Shown here: positions 45,832-52,886 of the stretch, piece after piece
Position numbering within the stretch: position 1 is the stretch's first letter
Layout of the letters: each line of letters begins with the position of its first letter
Assembly (NCBI RefSeq): GCF_001890765.1
Contig: NZ_KV878783.1
Span: forward strand, 2,192,695-2,256,694
Direction: 5' to 3'
DNA from: Spirulina major PCC 6313
GTDB lineage: Bacteria > Cyanobacteriota > Cyanobacteriia > Cyanobacteriales > Spirulinaceae
Length of the DNA stretch: 64,000 nucleotides
Translations under genes and position numbers: made by a program
The notes under the pieces: model-generated
What the model saw: only the letters and a program-made list of their open reading frames with translations
Told to the model about the DNA's origin: nothing
The model's database searches: none

Positions 45832-47187
45832 ATGGTAAAAATCATTCACCGTCGCGCCCTACCCCCTCAGTCGGTTTACGACATTGGTGTAGAGCGCGAC
45901 CATAATTTTCTACTGCCATCGGGGTGGGTCGCGTCCAACTGCTTCAATAAATCCCACTCCACCGCCTACGCCTACGTCACCTATCAAACGGCGTACCTGA
46001 AAGCTAACTACCCGATCGAGTACATGGCAGCGTTGTTGACGAGCAACAGCGGCAATAAAGATAAGGTGGAAAGCTACATCAACACCTGTAAGCGGATGGG
46101 AATTAACGTCGAGCCGCCGGATATTAACCGCTCCGATGTGGACTTTACCCCTTGTGAAGCGTCGATTCTGTTTGGATTCTCCGCTGTGCCGAGCTTGGGG
46201 GATGGCGCGATCGAAAATATTCTCAATGCCCGGTCGGCCGCGGGGGGCGCGTTCCAATCCTTCGCGGACTTTTGTAGTCGGATTGACTCGCGCACCGTGA
46301 ACCGTCGCACCATTGAAACCCTGATTAAATGTGGCGCATTCCAAGGGTTGAATGACAATCGCAATCAGTTGATCGAAGCGATCGATACGATGCTGGCCTG
46401 GGCGCAACAGCAGGCCAAGGATCGCGATAGTGGTCAGATGAGTCTGTTTGGCAGTTTAGACGCGACGACGGCGGCCAGTAATGGCTTTAATGCCGCGCCG
46501 ACGCTGCCCAATGTGCCCGATTTCCCGTCGGCGGAAAAACTGAAGCTCGAAAAAGAATTACTGGGGTTCTACGTGTCTGAACATCCTCTCGATGCCCTGC
46601 GTCCGGCGTTAACGGTGATGGCTCCGATTAACCTGGTGGATTTGGGGAATTATGGCAAACGTCACCGCCTCAGCACGATCGCAGTGGTGAATACAATCCG
46701 GGTGATCAACACGAAAAAGGGCGATCGCATGGCCTTCCTTGGCCTTGAAGATCAATCCGGGGAAGCCGAAGGGGTAATTTTCCCCCGTACCTTTGAAACC
46801 CTAGAACCGTTGCTCCAAGAGGATGTCCCCTTTATCCTGTGGGGCAAGGCGGATCGGCGCGATGATAAAGTGGCGCAACTGTTGATCGACGATGCCGAAC
46901 CCGTCGAAGTGGCCCAAATGATCCTCGTGGAATTGACCCCCCAACAAGCCACCGATCCCAAAGCCCAAACCACCCTCCGCAGTATTCTCAATTCCCATAG
47001 CGGCGAACAGCAAAAACAACACGCCAAAGTCCCCGTGATTGCGGCGATTGGCGATGGGAGCGATCGCAAATTTGTCCGCCTCCCGCAACAACTTTGGTCC
47101 CAAAACTATAACAGCGTCGTCGCCGACCTCCAAAAGAACCACTACAGCGCCCAAGCTCAACCCCTAATGCCGCACCGCTCACCCTAA
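45832..47187 (+). CDS. dnaE: DnaE C-terminal half with split-intein C-fragment
   Basis: The 451-residue product begins with a 36-residue DnaE C-intein, with MVKIIHRRALPPQSVYDIGV at its N-end and GVERDHNF then GWVASN at the end. Its last residue N36 (codon 45937-45939) precedes C37, the first extein residue, in CFNKSHS. The extein (415 residues) is the C-terminal part of replicative DNA polymerase III alpha: finger-domain end, helix-hairpin-helix and an OB fold (LSTIAVVNTIR). The other half, DnaE-N with the N-intein, is elsewhere. The two proteins join by trans-splicing. Confidence 0.97.
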   Translation: MVKIIHRRALPPQSVYDIGVERDHNFLLPSGWVASNCFNKSHSTAYAYVTYQTAYLKANYPIEYMAALLTSNSGNKDKVESYINTCKRMGINVEPPDINRSDVDFTPCEASILFGFSAVPSLGDGAIENILNARSAAGGAFQSFADFCSRIDSRTVNRRTIETLIKCGAFQGLNDNRNQLIEAIDTMLAWAQQQAKDRDSGQMSLFGSLDATTAASNGFNAAPTLPNVPDFPSAEKLKLEKELLGFYVSEHPLDALRPALTVMAPINLVDLGNYGKRHRLSTIAVVNTIRVINTKKGDRMAFLGLEDQSGEAEGVIFPRTFETLEPLLQEDVPFILWGKADRRDDKVAQLLIDDAEPVEVAQMILVELTPQQATDPKAQTTLRSILNSHSGEQQKQHAKVPVIAAIGDGSDRKFVRLPQQLWSQNYNSVVADLQKNHYSAQAQPLMPHRSP

Positions 47188-47200
47188 CTGGCTGAAATCT

Positions 47201-48385
47201 ATGACGTTACATCAGATTAAAGACCTTGCCCAAACCCTGGCCCCGCGTCTGATTGAAATCCGCCGCCACCTCCACGCCCATCCGGAACTCAGCGGCCAAG
47301 AATATCAAACTGCGGCCTATGTGGCGGGGGTGTTGTCCTCGTCGGGCTTGCAAGTGGAAGAAGCTGTGGGCAAAACCGGCGTGGTGGGTCACTTAACCGG
47401 CCAGAATAGCGACTCGCGGGTGTTGGCGATTCGGACGGATATGGATGCCCTGCCGATCGCCGAGCGGACAAATCTTGAGTTTGCCTCGCGCCATCCAGGG
47501 GTGATGCACGCCTGTGGCCATGATGTGCATACGACGGTGGGCCTAGGGGCTGCGATGGTGTTGGCCCAACTCCAGGACAAGCTACCGGGGACGGTGCGGT
47601 TTTTGTTTCAACCAGCGGAGGAAATCGCCCAAGGTGCAGGCTGGATGGTGCGGGATGGGGCGATGCGGGATGTGACCCATATTCTGGGGATGCATGTGTT
47701 TCCGTCGATTCCGGCGCGATCGCTCGGTGTCCGTTACGGGGCATTAACTGCTGCCGCCGATGATCTGGAAATTTTTATCCAAGGGGAATCGGGCCATGGT
47801 GCGCGTCCCCACGAAGCCAAGGATGCGATCTGGATTGCCGCTCAGGTGATCACCACCCTCCAGCAGGCGATTAGTCGCACCCAAAACCCGCTGCGTCCGA
47901 TTGTGCTCACCATCGGCCAAATTAGCGGCGGTCGCGCCCCCAATGTGATCGCCGATCAGGTGCGGATGGCGGGAACGGTGCGATCGCTCCACCCCGAAAC
48001 CCATGCCGACCTGCCCCAATGGATCGAGCATCTCGTCACGAGCATCTGTACCCAATACGGGGCTACGGGCGAGGTCAACTATCGGCGCGGTGTCCCCTCG
48101 GTGCAAAATGATCCCGCCATGACCCAATTGCTGGAACAGACCGCCGTGGATCTGTGGGGGCGCGATCGCGTTCAACTCTTGCCTGACCCCTCCCTCGGTG
48201 CGGAAGATTTTGCCCTCTACCTCGAACACGCCCCCGGCAGTATGTTTCGCCTCGGAGTCGGTCGCCCTGATCAATCTAATCCGCCCCTGCACCATCCAGA
48301 ATTTTGTGTGGATGAAGATGCGATCGTCACGGGGGTAGTCACCTTCGCCGCCGCTGCTTGGAACTATTGGCAGTTCCACGGTTAG
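47201..48385 (+). CDS. M20-family amidohydrolase
   Basis: The 394-residue zinc hydrolase has RRHLHAHPELSGQEYQTAAY, MHACGHDVHTT, QPAEEIAQGAGWMV and LGAEDFALYLE, the M20D (IAA-amino acid hydrolase, hippurate hydrolase) motifs. It removes acyl groups from amino acids; the exact substrate is unknown. It starts 14 bp after dnaE-C and may be co-transcribed. The family is normally cytoplasmic. Confidence 0.9.
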   Translation: MTLHQIKDLAQTLAPRLIEIRRHLHAHPELSGQEYQTAAYVAGVLSSSGLQVEEAVGKTGVVGHLTGQNSDSRVLAIRTDMDALPIAERTNLEFASRHPGVMHACGHDVHTTVGLGAAMVLAQLQDKLPGTVRFLFQPAEEIAQGAGWMVRDGAMRDVTHILGMHVFPSIPARSLGVRYGALTAAADDLEIFIQGESGHGARPHEAKDAIWIAAQVITTLQQAISRTQNPLRPIVLTIGQISGGRAPNVIADQVRMAGTVRSLHPETHADLPQWIEHLVTSICTQYGATGEVNYRRGVPSVQNDPAMTQLLEQTAVDLWGRDRVQLLPDPSLGAEDFALYLEHAPGSMFRLGVGRPDQSNPPLHHPEFCVDEDAIVTGVVTFAAAAWNYWQFHG

Positions 48386-48436
48386 CCCACCTCTATACAA
48401 CGTATGGAAGTATCCATGCTTATGGTTTAATGAAAA

Positions 48437-48465
48437 AATCCCAACGCGGGAGTTGGGATTTTGTT
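48437..48465. terminator. Bidirectional intrinsic terminator
   Basis: AATCCCAAC pairs with GTTGGGATT around GCGGGA. It has TTGTT on the plus side and a run of T on the minus side, so it can end both the M20 and hli transcripts. Confidence 0.8.
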
Positions 48466-48481
48466 CGGTAATGAGATGAGC

Positions 48482-48519
48482 AGAGCACTGGTTCAGATTG
48501 CACGCCGATCCAGTGCTCT
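48482..48519. repeat. Long-looped inverted repeat 3' of hli
   Basis: AGAGCACTGG at 48482-48491 pairs with CCAGTGCTCT at 48510-48519. No T tract follows. It may stabilise the hli 3' end. Confidence 0.55.
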
Positions 48520-48566
48520 CTCTTCATTCATGAAAAAATCGAGTAGATTGCTCGCTAGGGGAGAAC

Positions 48567-48719
48567 CTACATTAAGCCCCAGAAGTGCAGCAATCCTTTA
48601 CCGCTGGCGAGTTCAATGATCAGAGCAGTGGCGAAACCAATCATGGCAAGGCGGCCATTCCAGTTTTCTGCACCTTCGGTAAATCCGAACTTGAAGTTGT
48701 TGCGATCTTGGCTTTCCAT
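48567..48719 (-). CDS. High-light-inducible protein (HLIP)
   Basis: This 50-residue protein is encoded by a frame too short for most ORF callers. It has the chlorophyll-binding HLIP motif ENWNGRLAMIGFATALIIEL, with the E-x-x-N-x-R and A-M-x-G residues that bind chlorophyll, and a C-terminal membrane helix. HLIPs protect against excess light and help pigment insertion in photosystem assembly. No other LHC-fold gene is adjacent. Confidence 0.92.
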   Translation of the reverse strand: MESQDRNNFKFGFTEGAENWNGRLAMIGFATALIIELASGKGLLHFWGLM

Positions 48720-48929
48720 AGTATGACCTCTTTGGATAAGAACTTGAGTGCTTTATTTGTAAAGCATCTGTAATTAAATTTAACGAAAATCCCTAAAACC
48801 TGCAACAATGCTTCACCTTTAGGTTATGAATTGATGATGTATCGCGATCGCCACAGCGGTTCAGGCATTCGCAGCCTTAGCAAACAAGGGGCTGAAGCCG
48901 CTTTGTCTGTTTTGATGCATGGCTGGCGG
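48720..48929 (-). promoter_or_regulatory. hli upstream region with HLR1-like repeats
   Basis: On the minus strand, two TTACA motifs (48769-48773 and 48758-48762) lie 11 bases apart, near the RpaB HLR1 pattern whose usual period is 10. The rest of the gap toward mnmH is unremarkable. Confidence 0.35.
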
Positions 48930-50000
48930 CTAGACCTCTGATCGGGGGAATGTGCGATCGCACAACTGCCGCGCTGCTTCTTGCAATGCCCCCGTGGATA
49001 AATCCGTGAGGGTGATCCGGTGGGCCTGGGGGGGGAAATGTCGCGCCATCGAGGTTGCATAGGATGGGTCGTAATGGGTGATGAGGAGATCGGCAATCAG
49101 GGCGGGCCATTGAGCCGCATCAATCCACTGATTCCACTGGGTAATTTTGTCGCGTCCGTAGCGGCGTTGGAGGCGAGCGAGTTGGGTTTTGAGGAAGTCT
49201 GGCTGTTGGGTGAGGTGGGGATAGGTGGCGAGGAGAAAGTCTACCCTGGCGGTGAGGGGGGCATAGAGTTCGATGCAAGTGCCCTGCTGCATCTGATGCC
49301 AGAGGGCGGGCGGGAGGTAGACCGTGCCGATCTTGTGGCTTTCGGCTTCCACCCAAACCGGTTGAGCGGGGTCGAAGTGGCTGAGGGTGTGATGGAGAAT
49401 GCTGTCAAAACGTTTTTGGCTGGGCTGGGGCTGGTGGGGTTCGCGGCCTAGGAGAGAGCCGTGATGGTGGGCGATCGCTTCTAAATCCAGCACTTGCGCT
49501 TGGGGATTACTCTGGGCAAGGTGGTGCAGTAGTTTCGTTTTGCCGCTGCCGGTGAGGCCACAGAGAATGCGGAACTGGAACCGGGTCGGCAAGGTGGTTA
49601 ACTGGTCTCGCACATGGGCGCGATAGGTTTTATATCCGCCCTCAATTAGGGTGACTGACCAGCCGATTTGCTGCAACACGAGGGCGAAACTGTGCGATCG
49701 CATTCCCCCCCGCCAACAGTAGATCAAGGGGTGATAGTCCGCCGGTTTCGTCGCGAAATGATGGTGAAGATGGGTCGCAATATTCGCCGCCACATAGGCC
49801 GCCCCCCGTTTCCGCGCTTCAAACCCCGACACCTGTTGATGCAGCGTCCCCACTTCTGCCCGCTGTGCATCGGTCAAGACGGGTAAATTAATCGCTCCCG
49901 GTAGATGGTCGTCGGCATATTCAGAGGGCGATCGCCCATCGACCACCTCACTATAGGATTCACACCACGGCATCGCCGTCCAACGGAGCGGAGCAGGCAT
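48930..50000 (-). CDS. mnmH: tRNA 2-selenouridine/geranyl-2-thiouridine synthase MnmH
   Basis: The 356-residue protein has an N-terminal rhodanese domain (about 10-130, active C95 in YCWRGGMRS) and a C-terminal P-loop domain (Walker A CGLTGSGKTKLL, about 147-158). MnmH replaces sulfur of tRNA 2-thiouridine by selenium, or adds geranyl, at U34. Presence suggests selenophosphate or geranyl use. The gene is flanked by the hli gene and a wrecked toxin-antitoxin region and looks intact. Confidence 0.92.
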   Translation of the reverse strand: MPAPLRWTAMPWCESYSEVVDGRSPSEYADDHLPGAINLPVLTDAQRAEVGTLHQQVSGFEARKRGAAYVAANIATHLHHHFATKPADYHPLIYCWRGGMRSHSFALVLQQIGWSVTLIEGGYKTYRAHVRDQLTTLPTRFQFRILCGLTGSGKTKLLHHLAQSNPQAQVLDLEAIAHHHGSLLGREPHQPQPSQKRFDSILHHTLSHFDPAQPVWVEAESHKIGTVYLPPALWHQMQQGTCIELYAPLTARVDFLLATYPHLTQQPDFLKTQLARLQRRYGRDKITQWNQWIDAAQWPALIADLLITHYDPSYATSMARHFPPQAHRITLTDLSTGALQEAARQLCDRTFPRSEV

Positions 50001-50040
50001 TACTAATATTGACCCATAAACGCTATTTCCATGACGGGCT

Positions 50041-50359
50041 TATTACCACTAAGTTGTCCAGTCTTCTACCTTAAGAGTATCAACACGATTGAACTCGCGA
50101 GTGTTGTTAGTAAAACGAGATCTAACCTGAGCGCATGAGCTGCGATCCGCGTTGAGTATTGTTTGACGGCTTCACCGATAATTTCTAGCAGTTTGACGAT
50201 CGCGAGCAATTTCTCGCGGTTCTGCTGAAATTCCACGAACGATACGCCTTGCATGAACTGTTCAATCTCAGTGATCGCCCTGGCAATATCCTCCACAAAT
50301 GCACCGACAGAACGCGGATTTATAGGGGGATGGCCTCGGCTAGGATGCGATCGCGCCAC
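50041..50359 (-). pseudogene. hepT: Chimeric relic: HepT N-terminal part fused to VapC C-terminal part
   Basis: The first about 65 residues match HepT/DUF86 (AFVEDIARAITEIEQFMQGVSF, then KLLEIIGEAVK). From about 50150 the chain continues as IAAHALRLDLVL, which belongs to a VapC PIN toxin. A frameshift then leaves the VapC end TNNTREFNRVDTLKVEDW in another frame, stopping at 50050-50052. The HepT catalytic RxxxxH half is gone. A deletion joining two toxin genes, then frameshift, explains this. Not functional as either toxin. Confidence 0.8.
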
Positions 50360-50586
50360 TGGGGTTTTAAGCTGGGTTGCGTCACCACATCAACGGCCAA
50401 CCCCCACAGATGGCTAAGGTAGTCGCGCAGTTCAGACAGCATCCACAGGGTCGGCGCATTGCTGGTTTCGGTTTGTTCGCCCCGTGCATAGGAGCCAAAC
50501 ACGGCAATCTGAGTAATCCGAAAATGCTCTCGTAAATAGTCGCGGTGGGCTTGTATCTGGTCGCGCACCTCTTGCAGGGTTTTCAT
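50320..50586 (-). pseudogene. mntA: MNT nucleotidyltransferase antitoxin lacking its catalytic loop
   Basis: The 88-residue frame has the MNT start (RDYLREHFRITQIAVFGSYARGEQTETS), then jumps straight to APTLWMLSELRDYLSHLWG and VDVVTQPSLKPQWRDRIL. In the family, a DxD catalytic loop of about ten residues separates these blocks; here it is missing, in frame. The protein cannot perform AMP or nucleotide transfer to HepT. It overlaps the HepT relic by about 40 bases. It could still fold, but both partners look dead. Confidence 0.75.
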
Positions 50587-50614
50587 CGGTCTCGCGGTGG
50601 GTTTCTCGCCATTC

Positions 50615-50705
50615 TAACCAAGGGGGGCGGGGTTATTCTTCCTCTACGCGATCGCCGAGGTAGAGTTTAACGAAAGGTTTGGCGGTGGCGGGGTTGAGGG
50701 GTTCA
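50615..50705 (-). pseudogene. Copy of the 3' end of the XRE gene
   Basis: The minus strand reads LNPATAKPFVKLYLGDRVEE and stop (50633-50635), near-identical to the end of the XRE protein at 51370. With an 18-bp identical stretch after the stop, the direct repeat spans 50615-50705 and 51352-51440. It bounds the HicBA cassette on the left, and the hicA stop lies at its edge. Confidence 0.85.
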
Positions 50706-50930
50706 GGACAGCAATTTGATCAAGTCGTCTTTACTGAGGGCTGCATCGCGCAGGATTTTCAGGAGGAGTCCTTTACCGAGAGTTTTACCGGCATGAGTCG
50801 GAACGGTGACAACACGCCCATCGGGGTGTTTGAGGCGAACATGACTCCCTTTTTGGCGAATGAGGTCAAACCCAATTTTTTGGAGGGCTGCCATCAATTC
50901 TGTTCCAGTAATCGGGGGAAGTTTTGGCAT
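50703..50930 (-). CDS. hicA: HicA toxin
   Basis: The 75-residue protein has the HicA fold: PITGTELMAALQKIGFDLIRQKGSHVRLKHPDGRVVTVPTH, where the GSH histidine is catalytic, followed by LGKGLLLKILRDAALSKDDL. HicA degrades mRNA. The start ATG overlaps the hicB stop by one base (TGATG). The gene order hicB-hicA is the less common arrangement. Confidence 0.92.
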   Translation of the reverse strand: MPKLPPITGTELMAALQKIGFDLIRQKGSHVRLKHPDGRVVTVPTHAGKTLGKGLLLKILRDAALSKDDLIKLLS

Positions 50931-51142
50931 CACACGACGACGGTTTGCACGCCAATGAACTCGTTCACTGAATCATCGTCCATTTCTTCTAGACAGAGTT
51001 CAATCACTTCGCGGATGTTGACCATCAGTTCTTCGATGGTTTCGCCTTGGCTGTAGCAAGCTTTGAGTTGGGGGACTTCGCCTACATACAGTCCATCTTC
51101 ATCGCGTTCGATGATCACGTAAAATTCTCGATTGGCTGGCAT
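50930..51142 (-). CDS. hicB: HicB-like antitoxin (short)
   Basis: From ATG 51142 the protein has 70 residues and matches the HicB core: FYVIIERDEDGLYVGEVPQLKACYSQGETIEELMVNIREVIELCLEE. It lacks the C-terminal DNA-binding domain of longer HicB proteins. It neutralises HicA. A small ORF ends eight bases upstream. Confidence 0.9.
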   Translation of the reverse strand: MPANREFYVIIERDEDGLYVGEVPQLKACYSQGETIEELMVNIREVIELCLEEMDDDSVNEFIGVQTVVV

Positions 51143-51147
51143 GAGGA

Positions 51148-51321
51148 TCACGGTTTGGGGGGTGAGAATTTTTGTCGCATCTTTTGGGCTTGGGCGAGGA
51201 TGCGATCGGTTTTTTGCAATATGGTTTTGCGGCGTTGTTGAAATTCGGCTAATTTTTGCTGACAGTGCTGTATCTCTTGCTCTGGGCTGAGGGTCTGTTC
51301 TGTGGCTTGCTCGTGATTCAT
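51148..51321 (-). CDS. Small coiled-coil-like ORF upstream of hicB
   Basis: A 57-residue frame with ATG 51321: helical, rich in Q, K and E (NHEQATEQTLSPEQEIQHCQ, then QKLAEFQQRRKTILQKT). It ends six bases before hicB and lies inside the direct repeats, so it travels with the cassette. No family is recognised. It may be a third component or chance. Confidence 0.5.
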   Translation of the reverse strand: MNHEQATEQTLSPEQEIQHCQQKLAEFQQRRKTILQKTDRILAQAQKMRQKFSPPKP

Positions 51322-51369
51322 CGGTGGGCTGCTTTGGTGTTTTCGCTATTTTAACCAAGGGGGGCGGGG

Positions 51370-51606
51370 TTATTCTTCCTCTACGAGGTCGCCGAGGTAG
51401 AGTTTCACGAAGGTTTTGGCGGCGGCGGGGTTGAGGGTTTTGAGGGCTTCGACGATCTGCACGACGGTTTCGGAGTTGGGGTCGCGGCTATCGTTAAACC
51501 ACCGATAAACGTTCGCACGTTCAATACCCAGTGTCTTAGCGAGACGATACTGGGTGATTTCGTATTGTTCGAGAGTTTGTTTTAGTGCTTGGTTGGCTCT
51601 GCCCAT
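51370..51606 (-). CDS. XRE-type helix-turn-helix protein
   Basis: The 78-residue protein has a helix-turn-helix (EQYEITQYRLAKTLGIERAN, VYRWFNDSRDPNSETVVQIV) and a tail LNPAAAKTFVKLYLGDLVEEE. It may be an antitoxin or regulator. A second copy of its last 22 codons lies beyond the HicBA cassette. It is divergent from the HNH nuclease gene (61-bp gap), which it could regulate. Confidence 0.85.
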   Translation of the reverse strand: MGRANQALKQTLEQYEITQYRLAKTLGIERANVYRWFNDSRDPNSETVVQIVEALKTLNPAAAKTFVKLYLGDLVEEE

Positions 51607-51667
51607 AGCCGTTAATGGTGTCAGATTTTAGGATAGAGTGAGCAAATAACAGGGGCAATGTCCAGCC

Positions 51668-52645
51668 ATGCCGATCCAGGATTTAGCATTCTACTGTAAA
51701 AAATTCGCAAAGCTGCGCGTAGACCGAGCGCGAGGCATTGCCCCCCATAAGCCCATCCTGTTACTCGCAGTTATGGAACTGATCGAGCGGGGAGAAATCA
51801 CCCAAAACCGCATCTATCCAAGCCCCGGATTGATTGCCGCATTTTTAAAATACTGGAGTTATTTAGGCTCCGAGAATCATCATTCTCAGATGTATTTACC
51901 CTTTTATCATCTCAAGGGTGATAAGTTTTGGCATCTTTGCACTAAACCCGGTTTAGAAGACATTCTCTCTAGTTTTAAGCCGAAAAGTTTAGAGACCCTT
52001 AAAAAGGTGGTGGTCTATGCGTATATGGATGATGAATTATTTTTATTAATGTGCGATCAAAATTCTCGTCACACCTTGATAAACACACTCATTGATGCTT
52101 GGTTTTCAGATAAGTCTGATCAGTTGCCAAAACTGTTTAAAGTGGATGCGTTTCAAACCTGGCAAAACCGATTAAAGGAAAGCGGTGGCACAATCTACCG
52201 TGTTGAAGACCTCGAAGATGAGCAGCAAAATATTGTCAGAGATGCGGCATTTCGGCGGGTCGTGGTATCCATTTACGAGCAACGCTGTGCATTGTGTCGG
52301 CTCCAAGTCATCGCGCCCAACGGTCAAGGCATCGTAGACGGCGCACACATCCGCCCCTTCTCAGAGTTTCACGACGATCGCATTGTTAACGGTCTCTCAC
52401 TCTGCAAAAACCATCACTGGGCCTTTGATCGTGGTTGGTTCAGTATCGATCCAGATGGTTATCGTGTGGTGGTTGCATCCGGTCTTCAGGAGGATTCACC
52501 GAACGGAGCCGGGTTGAAGTCATTCCACGGGGGCGCGATCGTACTTCCCAACCGACGCGATTATTACCCCGATCCGGTTGCGTTAGCGTGGCATAGACAG
52601 ATAAGATCTAAAGTAACCAAAAATTTTAGTAACGCTAACTTCTAA
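51668..52645 (+). CDS. HNH endonuclease, restriction-like
   Basis: The 325-residue protein has an N-terminal region seen in HNH restriction-type proteins (RARGIAPHKPILLLAVMELI). The C-terminal HNH domain has CALC and GIVDGAHIRPFSEFHDDRIVNG then LSLCKNHHWAFDRGWFSI. It probably cuts DNA, perhaps modified DNA. It stands alone without a methylase gene, next to the dnd remnant. Base composition is like the host, unlike the next two genes. Confidence 0.88.
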   Translation: MPIQDLAFYCKKFAKLRVDRARGIAPHKPILLLAVMELIERGEITQNRIYPSPGLIAAFLKYWSYLGSENHHSQMYLPFYHLKGDKFWHLCTKPGLEDILSSFKPKSLETLKKVVVYAYMDDELFLLMCDQNSRHTLINTLIDAWFSDKSDQLPKLFKVDAFQTWQNRLKESGGTIYRVEDLEDEQQNIVRDAAFRRVVVSIYEQRCALCRLQVIAPNGQGIVDGAHIRPFSEFHDDRIVNGLSLCKNHHWAFDRGWFSIDPDGYRVVVASGLQEDSPNGAGLKSFHGGAIVLPNRRDYYPDPVALAWHRQIRSKVTKNFSNANF

Positions 52646-52886
52646 GTTCAAACATAATAGAATATGAAACCTTCTATCTATGACAGTACAGCAATAAGTA
52701 GACCAGGCTTGAAATAGTCAACTATAATTCTGTTGGCAAATCAAGCTCAAGCCCTTGCCAGATAAGGAATACAGTCAAATTCACATTTTACAGTCTGCAT
52801 GGGCTTTTCTACCCCGACCTACTTAGCATCTTTTTAAAGAACTAAGAAAATCATACAGATACAACGTTACCAACAAAAAAATACAC
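52646..52886. other. AT-rich leader with possible structured RNA
   Basis: Composition drops sharply in GC here. A two-tier hairpin lies at 52707-52746 (GCTTGA/TCAAGC enclosing GTCAAC/GTTGGC). AAGCCC at 52749 can pair with GGGCTT at 52801, which runs into TTTT, like a terminator or structured leader of the ATPase gene. Confidence 0.45.

Noticed and set aside
45832-47187. Truncated or broken dnaE
   Set aside because: The short length is the normal split form; the intact C-intein at the N-terminus explains it.
52646-52886. Retron msr-msd RNA
   Set aside because: The leader may be structured, but there is no reverse transcriptase gene nearby.
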